64,000 nucleotides of DNA from Hominimerdicola alba (lineage in GTDB: Bacteria; Bacillota; Clostridia; Oscillospirales; Ruminococcaceae). This document shows positions 52,301-59,512 of the stretch, in pieces (positions within the stretch are counted from its first letter, which is position 1; each line of letters begins with the position of its first letter). The notes below the pieces were generated by a model that saw only the letters and a list, made by a program, of their open reading frames with translations, was not told where the DNA came from and ran no database searches. Where the stretch lies: the NCBI RefSeq assembly GCF_900112155.1, contig NZ_FOKQ01000006.1:84237-148236 (forward strand), read 5' to 3'. A program made the translations under genes and the position numbers.

Positions 52301-54984
52301 CCAATAAGTTCTATGATGAGATAGAAATGGCTACAGATACCGCTCAGGGCAAGCCGGGACTTACTCCTGATATGCTTACCGAGGACAATAACTGGTACGA
52401 GATAGACCCCGATAATTACGACAACTGGGCTAAGGTAAAGACTATAGCATTCAAGATAGGCAAGGACGTTGAATTCGGTGCGGCTGATGATATGCCTCAC
52501 TCGGTATGCGTTTACCTGAAAATGACTGCTCCTGACAGTATCCACAAGGATCAGACCAAGACTGATCAGGTGCTGGCTTACAATGCGCCTGCTTATTTCT
52601 GCGAGAAGTCGGTACAGACAGGATGGGTAAAGGATACAACTATCGCTAACGTTGTTACTATAGGTCTTAAATCCGCAGTTGAGAGTTTCCCTGCAATAGC
52701 AAAGACTGTTGACGGTAATACCTCAGATGATTTTGAGGCTGTATGCGATTTCGGCATCAAGCCTCTGAACGGTGCGCCTGCACCTAAGGCTTACAAGGAC
52801 GGCGTATGGGGCAAGGCTATAAGCACTGTCAAGGTAGCTGTCAACGGCGGCGAGACTGCTATCGGTGACGAGAACGGCAGTCTGATGTTTACTGAACCCG
52901 GCGTATTTGAATACGAAGTATCCGAGAAGGCAGGCAATAAGAAGGGCATGACTTACTCGGGCGAGAAGTTCAAGGTGGTATTTGATGTCAGCGATGTCCG
53001 CAGGGATATACAGTATGACGACAACACCGAGCTTACTGTCAAGACCAAGGTATACCGCACACATGACCTTGAGGGCAAGGCACTTTCGGAGCCTGTGGAG
53101 GTACAGCAGATAGAGTTTACCAACGAGTATGCTCCCGCACCTGTAAAGGCTGAGATACCTGCCATCAGCAAGAAGATCGAGGGCAGCGCAAGAGGTGCTG
53201 AGAAGCGTTTCATATTCTCCATACAGCCCTTTACAAACTTTGGCGGCAGACAGGACGCACCTGCACCCGAGAATACAAGGGTGACTATCACAGGCGAGGG
53301 TACTGCTGAATTCGGTAAGGTGGAATTCACCGAGGCCGGTCAGTACGATTACGCTATATTTGAAGTAAATTCGGCTTATACCGGCTATACTTTTGATACC
53401 AGAGGATATCTGTTGAGATTTAACGTTACAGACAATGATGGTCAGCTTGTAGCAGAGGAACTTCCTTTACAGGTACTGTATCCCGAGACCAGGTATTACG
53501 AGCCTGCTGACAATGCTGAGTTCGTTAACGAGTATTCGCCTACACCTACCGACACGGTAGTATTCCCTGATGTTGTTAAGCTGTTCAGCGGTACTGAAAG
53601 ACCCGATGACAAGGTATTCAGCTTCAGCATATCGGCTAAGGGTGACAAGGACATTCCTATGCCCGAAGTTACAAACGTGACTGTTGAGGGCGCAGGCAAG
53701 GCTTCCTTCGGTAGCATGACCTATGACAAGGTCGGCACTTATGTTTACGAGATAACCGAGGACGATCTGGACAGCAGCTATGTTGGTTACTCAAAGGATG
53801 ATACGGTTTACACATTCACTGTTACTGTTACCGATAACGACAGCGTACTTTCGGCGACCACCAAGCTGACAAAGGACGGCGAAGCAGCTGATGCTGCTGA
53901 GTTTGTCAATGATTATACTCCTGTGGTGGCTGAACTGGTTCCTCCCGTAGCTGTCAAGGAGATAGTCGGAAATGACCCCAATGAAGAACAGCGTGTGTTC
54001 ACATTTGAGCTGGCTGCTGCTGAGGGTGAATCTGCCGACACACCTATGCCCGTGAAGACCACCGCAACTGTAAACGGCAGCGGCAAGGCTGAAGCTTTTG
54101 GTGCTATCGCATTCACCAAGGCGGGCACATACCGCTATGTTATCAGCGAGAACGATCTTGATGAGAGCTATACACACTACACCAAGGACAACACTGTGTA
54201 TACGCTGACTGTCACTGTAAAGGACGAGGGCGGCGAGTACAAGGCTGTATACTCCATCGAGAAGAACGGCGAGAAGGCTGACGAGCTGAAGTTCGTTAAC
54301 ACCTACAAGCCCACACCATTTGAGACCGAACTTGAGATCGAAAAGCAGGTAGAGGGCAATGCTCCTGATGAGGACGAGGTATATTCCTTTGAGCTGACAG
54401 GCAAGGACGGCGCTCCTGTTCCCGAGAACACAACTGTTGAGATCGAGGGCGCAGGCAAGGCTGTATTCGGCAGCTGGACTTACAATGAAGCAGGCACTTA
54501 TGTTTACGAGGTAAGCGAGATCGCAGGCAGCAGTAATAACTGTACTTACGACAAGACTGTATTCACTGTGACTGATACTGTTACTGATGAAGACGGCGTG
54601 CTTACCGTAAGCAGAGAGATCGCTGACGGCGACGGAAAGTCTGTGGACGGTGCAGTATTCGTCAACATATATGAAGATGATATACCTACCGATGAAGAGG
54701 ACAGCAATGTTCCTGAAGATTCTTCCAGCAAGCCAGAAAAAGAAGATGATTCTTCACGCGGAGTTGAGACTCCTGAGAATTCATCGTCCGCGACCGAGAG
54801 TTCTTCAAGCGAGAGTGAGAGCAGCAGCTCGAAGTCTGATTCTGAGACAAGCAGCGCGGGTTCTTCGACGACCACACAGAGCACCTCGAACCCCAACACA
54901 GGCGTTAAGAGCCTTGTGGGCATAGAGGTAGTTATGCTCGGCGCACTGCTTTGCGTGATGAAAAAGAAGAAGGACGACAAGTAA
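49330..54984 (+). CDS. Large surface adhesin with five pilin-type isopeptide domains and NPNTG sorting signal
   Basis: 1884 aa. Signal peptide (1-~36), a ~1080-residue N-terminal region without recognised family, then five FctA/Spy0128-type domains at about 1116-1270, 1277-1400, 1410-1530, 1535-1655 and 1665-1785. These have Lys-containing starts (AISKKIEG, VVKLFSG, VKEIVGN, EKQVEGN), YxYEI-type Glu strands and closing FVN(E/D/T/I)Y. A Ser/Glu linker, NPNTG (1854-1858), a hydrophobic stretch and KKKKDDK form the wall-sorting signal. GGAGGGGG lies 9 nt before the ATG at 49330. It is probably covalently wall-linked by a non-LPXTG sortase. Confidence 0.9.
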   Translation: MRKSTHRPQYRLLSGLLSLVCLFTVAFGSVPSVSAESAELPENIELFFSKTETAGTGEVISDDGRTADYTIEGNKQQVNVMLRLSLNKTYEAGRLEIEIPYNAFVDRDGEPFTMAAKEAFLNQLSSDTSLLKVKEDRSYSDGVIILENVTASSPHIDLNLHYSISANKVIDNSVQDYTIKIYDNVLQEDRTPETITASFHTHVRKASVYKFTEDEGVNQGCYYAWDDSLETKYHLSDLGIDEEEFKKQLKDYDFIGYRLKTSVEKNQPVITYINDMPDGGEVIAVSQAVDYSDTIPLKKETEGEYAGQWKYEGDASRFIVLVRYPKDVAEAVDAKGKPAKLRNDVTVTYVGVDGDVNDVKDDSDSITSVWQDMGAVYSGDIWSVVKKGGPDPAGAVDLLRAGKDAELSYHIEGIGMTYKYGAVDGFTYKDGPYWMEVVDDALYVNGLGDDGSDLERLKPDDFYFKTFTMEVVHKAVKSVSLNLDVKESEDLPISKRKPVEVYVMTADDPDNWQLDQEISLADGKSDYRYADANGNTVFEFKHERVYRIKFVYRDANGDINLRSDVTGVLRGEGPVVKQVLENMDKIHLGNFQVFNWDGQMGYNAAGEWENPTNGSTIYTSKNYVKQDLLDLDAELYDGHSNEAGNVKVATRLSANNNLTSIEPFCGLSKKSNGVVQEDGKIYTSYYLAAVTGRASNEKDLRQLAELGVIKGDKEIVFHELLPMGMSVIEVTPMQEKLNLSDSPKEYNWDRLWSKNSGHVEPINKEVPEVTLETVDNYKGTHRQYAKITVKYKDLPVVKLGEDGNICYSLGSVLFLKAVADYEELRSTKLDNFAEAQFIDENGRPFDLVGVKALADDGEIFEGVKDRDGNKAFEDIDGDGDTTHTNIVAAMAEDEVTMYYSATTLKKKIKADDYDLDFKDFTQTYAGHNYTYRLQFFSNEGIARNVVIYDSIEEAYKEPAYAGMPYWKGTLYGVDISEAKEEFGDVKVYVNTNKFYDEIEMATDTAQGKPGLTPDMLTEDNNWYEIDPDNYDNWAKVKTIAFKIGKDVEFGAADDMPHSVCVYLKMTAPDSIHKDQTKTDQVLAYNAPAYFCEKSVQTGWVKDTTIANVVTIGLKSAVESFPAIAKTVDGNTSDDFEAVCDFGIKPLNGAPAPKAYKDGVWGKAISTVKVAVNGGETAIGDENGSLMFTEPGVFEYEVSEKAGNKKGMTYSGEKFKVVFDVSDVRRDIQYDDNTELTVKTKVYRTHDLEGKALSEPVEVQQIEFTNEYAPAPVKAEIPAISKKIEGSARGAEKRFIFSIQPFTNFGGRQDAPAPENTRVTITGEGTAEFGKVEFTEAGQYDYAIFEVNSAYTGYTFDTRGYLLRFNVTDNDGQLVAEELPLQVLYPETRYYEPADNAEFVNEYSPTPTDTVVFPDVVKLFSGTERPDDKVFSFSISAKGDKDIPMPEVTNVTVEGAGKASFGSMTYDKVGTYVYEITEDDLDSSYVGYSKDDTVYTFTVTVTDNDSVLSATTKLTKDGEAADAAEFVNDYTPVVAELVPPVAVKEIVGNDPNEEQRVFTFELAAAEGESADTPMPVKTTATVNGSGKAEAFGAIAFTKAGTYRYVISENDLDESYTHYTKDNTVYTLTVTVKDEGGEYKAVYSIEKNGEKADELKFVNTYKPTPFETELEIEKQVEGNAPDEDEVYSFELTGKDGAPVPENTTVEIEGAGKAVFGSWTYNEAGTYVYEVSEIAGSSNNCTYDKTVFTVTDTVTDEDGVLTVSREIADGDGKSVDGAVFVNIYEDDIPTDEEDSNVPEDSSSKPEKEDDSSRGVETPENSSSATESSSSESESSSSKSDSETSSAGSSTTTQSTSNPNTGVKSLVGIEVVMLGALLCVMKKKKDDK

Positions 54985-55011
54985 ATAATGCGTAAAGGCG
55001 CATAGAACAAC

Positions 55012-55047
55012 AAAGCACCGATATCACTCAGATATTGGTGCTTTTGC
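55012..55047 (+). terminator. Terminator after adhesin
   Basis: AAAGCACCGATATC / GATATTGGTGCTTT stem (one G-U pair), five-base loop, then T. Confidence 0.9.
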
Positions 55048-55236
55048 TATAATTATATGTAATGATCTGTGAGTTTTACTTATATGCAGTCATGAGAGAG
55101 CATACCGTATGCAGTCAAAGCTGATTTTTTATCCATCAATATCTCACTTAATTTCAACGTCATATCGCCGTCTAACTAACAATTTTCAACAGTGATAATA
55201 GTATAGTATTCACAAAGATAAATTATTTTCTTAAAA

Positions 55237-55312
55237 CCTATTGACATGATAGGAAAAATATGATATCATTAGTCCATCGTAAGAAACCTAGTAAACAACT
55301 AGGATAACTAAA
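55237..55312 (+). promoter_or_regulatory. metY promoter with two inverted repeats
   Basis: TTGACA (55241-55246), 17-nt spacer, TATCAT (55264-55269). CCTAT (55237-55241) and ATAGG (55249-55253) flank the -35 box. CCTAGT (55287-55292) and ACTAGG (55298-55303) form a perfect inverted repeat after the start site, 50 bp centre to centre. TAGGATAACTAAA (55300-55312) matches the rrf2 promoter element at 9502. Strong candidate for Rrf2/CymR-type repression. Confidence 0.65.
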
Positions 55313-55457
55313 ATAAGAAAGCGGGCGATGATATGAAGCATATCAGCCGAAGCGTAAAAGTATCATCACATCTGCGAATGTGCTGATCAGCATACGTTAA
55401 TAAGGCATTTTAAGACAGTACGATAATATATAAATATCATGAAAAGAGGAATTAATT
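55313..55457 (+). promoter_or_regulatory. metY 5' leader with hairpins
   Basis: GATATG/CATATC (55330-55344) and CACAT/ATGTG (55367-55382) can fold in the ~190-nt leader. It lacks the conserved core of SAM or T-box riboswitches, so its role is open. Confidence 0.35.
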
Positions 55458-56756
55458 ATGAGTAATATAAATGAGAGAAAACTGAGATTTGAGACCAGAC
55501 AGCTTCACGTAGGTCAGGAGAACCCCGACCCTGCAACCGATGCAAGAGCAGTGCCGATCTACCTGACATCAAGCTATGTATTCCACAACTCCGAGCACGC
55601 TGCTGACCGTTTCGGTCTGAGAGATGCAGGCAATATCTACGGCAGACTTACAAACCCCACTCAGGGAGTTTTTGAAGAGAGAATAGCTTCCCTCGAAGGC
55701 GGTGTTGCCGCTCTGGCAGTATCCTCCGGTGCAGCTGCTATAACCTACGCTATACAGGGTGCAGCTCACGCAGGCGACCACATTGTAGCTGCAAAGAACA
55801 TCTACGGCGGAACTTACAACCTGCTGAAGCATACACTTCCCGCTTACGGTATCGATAGCACTTTCGTTGATCCCTTCGACTATGAGGCTATCGAAAATGC
55901 TATTCAGGATAACACAAAGGCTATCGAGATAGAAACTCTCGGCAACCCCAATTCCGAGGTAGTTGATATCGAACGTATCGCAAAGATAGCACACGCTCAC
56001 AATATCCCCCTGATAGTTGATAACACCTTCGCTACACCTTATCTGGTAAGACCTATCGAGCACGGCGCTGATATCGTTGTACATTCGGCTACAAAGTTCA
56101 TCGGCGGACACGGCACAACAATAGGCGGCGTTATCGTTGACAGCGGAAACTTCAACTGGGAGGGCGCAGGCAAGCACCCCTGGCTGTATGAACCAAACGT
56201 AAGCTATCACGGCGTAAGCTTCACCAAGGCTGTCGGCGCAGCTGCATACGTTACCTACATCAGGGCTATCCTGCTGAGAGATACAGGCTCCACCCTCTCT
56301 CCCGTACACGCATTCGTATTCCTGCAGGGTCTTGAGACACTCTCGCTGAGAGTTGAGCGCCATGTTGAGAACGCGCTGAAAGTCGTACAGTTCCTGAATT
56401 CACAGCCTCAGGTAGAAAAGGTAAATCACCCATCAGTATCCAAGGATCCTGTTCAGCAGGAGCTTTACAAGAAGTACTTCCCCAACGGCGGCGGCTCTAT
56501 CTTCACATTCGAGATCAAGGGCGGCGCAGCAGAAGCTCAGAAGTTCATCGACAACCTCCAGCTGTTCAGCCTGCTTGCTAACGTAGCTGACGTTAAGTCT
56601 CTGGCTATCCACCCCGCATCTACAACTCACTCCGAGTGCAACGAGGAAGAGCTTCTGGAACAGGGTATCCGTCCCAACACCATCAGACTTTCCATCGGTA
56701 CCGAGCATATCGACGATATTATAGAAGACCTCTCCGAGGCATTCAAGGCTCTCTAA
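55458..56756 (+). CDS. metY: O-acetylhomoserine aminocarboxypropyltransferase / sulfhydrylase
   Basis: 432 aa, the usual MetY length. PLP enzyme that makes homocysteine from O-acetylhomoserine and sulfide. [20 protein letters not shown] and YLTSSYVF at the N-terminus, [19 protein letters not shown] and the PLP-lysine [12 protein letters not shown] (Lys213). Monocistronic, with an elaborate promoter and leader that imply control by sulfur supply. Confidence 0.95.
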   Translation: MSNINERKLRFETRQLHVGQENPDPATDARAVPIYLTSSYVFHNSEHAADRFGLRDAGNIYGRLTNPTQGVFEERIASLEGGVAALAVSSGAAAITYAIQGAAHAGDHIVAAKNIYGGTYNLLKHTLPAYGIDSTFVDPFDYEAIENAIQDNTKAIEIETLGNPNSEVVDIERIAKIAHAHNIPLIVDNTFATPYLVRPIEHGADIVVHSATKFIGGHGTTIGGVIVDSGNFNWEGAGKHPWLYEPNVSYHGVSFTKAVGAAAYVTYIRAILLRDTGSTLSPVHAFVFLQGLETLSLRVERHVENALKVVQFLNSQPQVEKVNHPSVSKDPVQQELYKKYFPNGGGSIFTFEIKGGAAEAQKFIDNLQLFSLLANVADVKSLAIHPASTTHSECNEEELLEQGIRPNTIRLSIGTEHIDDIIEDLSEAFKAL

Positions 56757-56836
56757 GGTATAGTGCGAAACCTTTCCGAGATCGATAGCATAACAAATTT
56801 TTCATAGGTCATTGACGATTCATACCTTCTTACTTA

Positions 56837-56938
56837 TATAGTAAACGTCATTAGAAATTGCACTTTGAGAACGAGTAAAAGTTCGATATATGCTTTTGCG
56901 AAGTTCTCAAAGAGGCAGTTTCAATGTTGTTTACTATA
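56837..56938 (+). mobile_element. MITE-like imperfect palindrome
   Basis: 102 bp: two 36-bp arms around a 30-bp centre. Ends TATAGTAAAC / GTTTACTATA and inner CTTTGAGAAC / GTTCTCAAAG are perfect. The part between is nearly complementary (GAAATTGC against GCAGTTTC). It has no reading frame. Lies between metY and its terminator. Size and terminal repeats fit a miniature inverted-repeat element, possibly IS630-like with a TA target. Confidence 0.5.
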
Positions 56939-56950
56939 AATACGTAAAAT

Positions 56951-56989
56951 ACCGCCGCGGTAAGCCATAGTACCGCGGCGGTGGTTTTT
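56951..56989 (+). terminator. Terminator after metY
   Basis: ACCGCCGCGGTA / TACCGCGGCGGT perfect 12-bp stem with an 8-base loop, followed by GG and a T run. Confidence 0.9.
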
Positions 56990-57026
56990 GTTGTGATCTT
57001 GAGTAAACTAACAAAAGACGCCTTTT

Positions 57027-57449
57027 TCACTCCCTATGCTTCGACCGATAAGAAAGATAGCTTTCAAGAATGATCGTGGCAGCCACCGTATCGACTACCG
57101 CTTTGCGCTTTTTGCCGCGCACATTGGTCTCGTTGAGGAATCTGTGGGCGGTTACGGTGGTGGAGCGCTCGTCCCACATTTTTACTTCAACATCCACAAG
57201 TTCGCCTATCATCGCAGCGAACTCCTCGCATTTCTGAGCTCTGCCGCCCCTTGAACCGTCCATGTTCAGCGGCAGACCGACTATTATCTCGCCTGCGTTC
57301 TGCTCCTTAGCGATATCAGCTATTTTTTGTGCCAGCCTGTCGGCATGGTACTCGGTGATGGTGCATACAGGCGAAGCCAGCATTTCCGAATTATCCGAAA
57401 CAGCGATGCCTGTACGTGCATCGCCGTAATCTACTGCAAGAATACGCAT
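57027..57449 (-). CDS. ruvX: RuvX/YqgF-family RNase H-fold nuclease
   Basis: 140 aa, the family length. RILAVDYGDARTGIAVSD (first catalytic Asp), IVGLPLNMDGSRGGRAQ and WDERSTTVTA with the later acidic residues. Implicated in pre-16S rRNA 5' processing and/or Holliday junction resolution. Starts 13 bp after the stop of the membrane protein gene upstream, so both form one operon. Confidence 0.93.
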   Translation of the reverse strand: MRILAVDYGDARTGIAVSDNSEMLASPVCTITEYHADRLAQKIADIAKEQNAGEIIVGLPLNMDGSRGGRAQKCEEFAAMIGELVDVEVKMWDERSTTVTAHRFLNETNVRGKKRKAVVDTVAATIILESYLSYRSKHRE

Positions 57450-57462
57450 ATTCCGTTTCTCC

Positions 57463-58320
57463 TTAAAGTTTCAGATTTGATGTGTCTATAGAATCCATCT
57501 CAGCGGAGGGTTCCTGCTGACTGTTATCAGCATTGTATCCGCGGGGATAGGTGTGGGTCTCATAAGCCTGAGCGCTGTAGCGTCTCATAGGTTCGCCGCC
57601 TGCATTTGATGGAGGTGCGCTGAAATTGTTTGCAGGACCCTGATTGACATAGTGAGTTCTGCTGTTTTTGTAAGCTCTTGCGCGCTTTCTGGAAACAATA
57701 AACATCAATAAAGGTATCGCGGCTATGATGAATCCGAACAGCGGCATGAATCTTGCCGTGGAAAAATCCTGCTCTTCCAGCATATAATCAGCCAGCAATT
57801 CCTTTATCTCCCGTTCAGATGTCCCGCCGCTCTGCAAATACTTCATTGTATAATCCATCACATCATCGGGGATGGGCTTTGCTTTGAGTTCAAGTGCAAC
57901 ATGTTCTGTACTGCTGGTGACTTTTTCGCCCGCGTGTTCAAGTGCGTGTATCACAAGACTGTCCATCGTCTTTATGGTATCCTTGTTTGTGGCGTGAACA
58001 AGCACGTAATAGTTATCTTCTCCATTATTTTCATCATTGGTTATAAGGCAGAGATAGTAAGGTGTCAGCTGTTTTTTTACGGGTATGCCGCAGACGGTCT
58101 GGGTGCTTTCAAGGGTCGCAACCGTGCCGATGACATACTCTATCTTGCCCGTGATAAGCTCGTCCTGAGCGTAGTCCGTTCTGCCTTTTTCGTAGATTTT
58201 TCCGAAGTCCTTTTTCCATATCTTGATAGCATCGCCCATGGTGAATATCATCATCATTATACCGATTACAAATGCAACGATTTTAAGCACTGCTATCCTT
58301 GAACTTAAGAAGTTTCTCAT
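57463..58320 (-). CDS. Two-TM membrane protein, unknown function
   Basis: 285 aa. N-terminal TM helix (~10-30), a ~165-residue extracytoplasmic domain (ITGKIEYVIGTVATLEST, YYLCLITNDENNGED), a second TM helix (~195-215), and a basic then Asn/Pro/Ser-rich cytoplasmic tail. No family recognised with confidence. First gene of a two-gene operon with ruvX. Confidence 0.78.
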   Translation of the reverse strand: MRNFLSSRIAVLKIVAFVIGIMMMIFTMGDAIKIWKKDFGKIYEKGRTDYAQDELITGKIEYVIGTVATLESTQTVCGIPVKKQLTPYYLCLITNDENNGEDNYYVLVHATNKDTIKTMDSLVIHALEHAGEKVTSSTEHVALELKAKPIPDDVMDYTMKYLQSGGTSEREIKELLADYMLEEQDFSTARFMPLFGFIIAAIPLLMFIVSRKRARAYKNSRTHYVNQGPANNFSAPPSNAGGEPMRRYSAQAYETHTYPRGYNADNSQQEPSAEMDSIDTSNLKL

Positions 58321-58464
58321 ATTCTTCCTCCATCTGAATTGTAGCCAGTGAACAAAAATGTGAACGAAAATTCTGCGATTGTGAATAAACTTTGTATCAC
58401 ACTTACAAAAAGTCTAATATTTTTTTGTAAAAAATGCTCATTGTGAAGTTTATGCTTTTCTATT

Positions 58465-58493
58465 ATTATATACTAATTTACGGACTTTGTCAA
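58465..58493 (-). promoter_or_regulatory. Promoter of membrane protein-ruvX operon
   Basis: Minus strand TTGACA (58493-58488), 17-nt spacer, TATAAT (58470-58465): perfect consensus, with a ~145-nt leader. Confidence 0.88.
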
Positions 58494-58551
58494 CGTACTA
58501 AAAACCGTATTTAGTTTCTGTGAAATTTTGCTTAATATTAGCTTTTTCCTC

Positions 58552-58580
58552 TTTACTTGAAGACTGAAATATGCTAAAAT
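58552..58580 (+). promoter_or_regulatory. Promoter of surface protein at 58651
   Basis: TTTACT (58552-58557), 17-nt spacer, TAAAAT (58575-58580). A TATAAT at 58587 is an alternative -10. Confidence 0.55.
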
Positions 58581-58650
58581 TACTTTGTATAATGAAATAG
58601 AAGGAAACTGGGGAAAAGAAAAAAACAGACGTTTAGAAAGGGTGCTTAAA

Positions 58651-59400
58651 ATGAAGAAAAATATTTTTAGCAAGATCTCAGCAGCTGTTATGGCAGCGGC
58701 TATAATTGCAGGACAGGCTATCGTAGCTTGTGCATACGGCGATGTACAGCTCGATTGCACAAACGCAGTTGAATCTGACAACTGGACACAGAGCATACAG
58801 TTCAATTACAACGGTAATGATCCCGATGACCTCAAGTGCTTTGATGCTACAAGAATGACAGATAAGTCTGTTATCACGGTTACTTATGATATTCTCGAAA
58901 CACACGAGGTCGATAGTCCTACAGGATTCCCCGTAGAGCTTATTTTCCAGAGCTGGTCATATCCCGATACTCCCATGGTCAACGCCAACGGCGGTGTATG
59001 GGCAAAGGTAGTTCCCGCTGTGTTAGATGAAGAGAATAACACAGAGTCTTTCAACTATGCAGATATCGTTGCTGCATACGGTTCTGACAACTTTGAGAAG
59101 GTAGACGCAGTTCTTTTCGGTTCTACCAATGATGCAAAGATCAAGGTGAAGACTGTTACAATTACCAACTGCAATGACAAGGGCAATCACTGGATTGATC
59201 CTGCCATCGCAGAACAGGAAAAGAAAGCACAGGAGCAGGAAAAGGAAGCTCAGAAGAAAAACATCACCGGCATAATCATCGGCATCGTTGCAGGCGTTGC
59301 AGTTGCAGTAGGCGTTATCTGGTTCATAATCAGCAGCAAGTCCCGCGAGGCATTTGATGTTTCCACAGGCGAGTTCATCGACAAGAAGGACGCCAAGTAA
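58651..59400 (+). CDS. Membrane-anchored beta-sandwich surface protein
   Basis: ~249 aa. Signal peptide (1-~28), a ~160-residue beta-rich domain with LIFQSWSYPDTP, weakly similar to the Trp-rich modules at 3 and 47542. A Lys/Glu/Gln helix follows, then a C-terminal TM helix (IIIGIVAGVAVAVGVIWFII) and a short cytoplasmic tail. Orientation suggests an extracellular polysaccharide-binding domain tethered to the membrane. The ligand is not known. AAAGGG precedes the ATG at 58651. Confidence 0.8.
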   Translation: MKKNIFSKISAAVMAAAIIAGQAIVACAYGDVQLDCTNAVESDNWTQSIQFNYNGNDPDDLKCFDATRMTDKSVITVTYDILETHEVDSPTGFPVELIFQSWSYPDTPMVNANGGVWAKVVPAVLDEENNTESFNYADIVAAYGSDNFEKVDAVLFGSTNDAKIKVKTVTITNCNDKGNHWIDPAIAEQEKKAQEQEKEAQKKNITGIIIGIVAGVAVAVGVIWFIISSKSREAFDVSTGEFIDKKDAK

Positions 59401-59419
59401 TATATTTATATGATAGTTT

Positions 59420-59452
59420 TGCCCCGAAGCATTTTTGTGCTTCGGGGCATTT
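59420..59452 (+). terminator. Terminator after surface protein
   Basis: TGCCCCGAAGCA / TGCTTCGGGGCA perfect 12-bp stem, six-base loop, then TTT. Confidence 0.85.
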
Positions 59453-59469
59453 GATATGCTAATATGAAT

Positions 59470-59502
59470 AACTGCCAAAGAATTAAGCTTTGGCAGTTTT
59501 TG
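59470..59502 (-). terminator. Bidirectional terminator of esterase operon
   Basis: AACTGCCAAAG / CTTTGGCAGTT stem with a seven-base loop. T runs follow on the plus strand. On the minus strand it lies 11 nt after the esterase stop. Confidence 0.75.
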
Positions 59503-59512
59503 TTTTTTTTCT

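Noticed and set aside
51331..52545. 404-codon leftward frame inside the adhesin gene
   Set aside because: The adhesin frame is continuous from signal peptide to sorting signal. The antisense frame lacks any start signal or motif.
55270..55457. SAM riboswitch or T-box in the metY leader
   Set aside because: Neither the SAM-I core nor the T-box AGGGTGG sequence is present. Only simple hairpins are seen.
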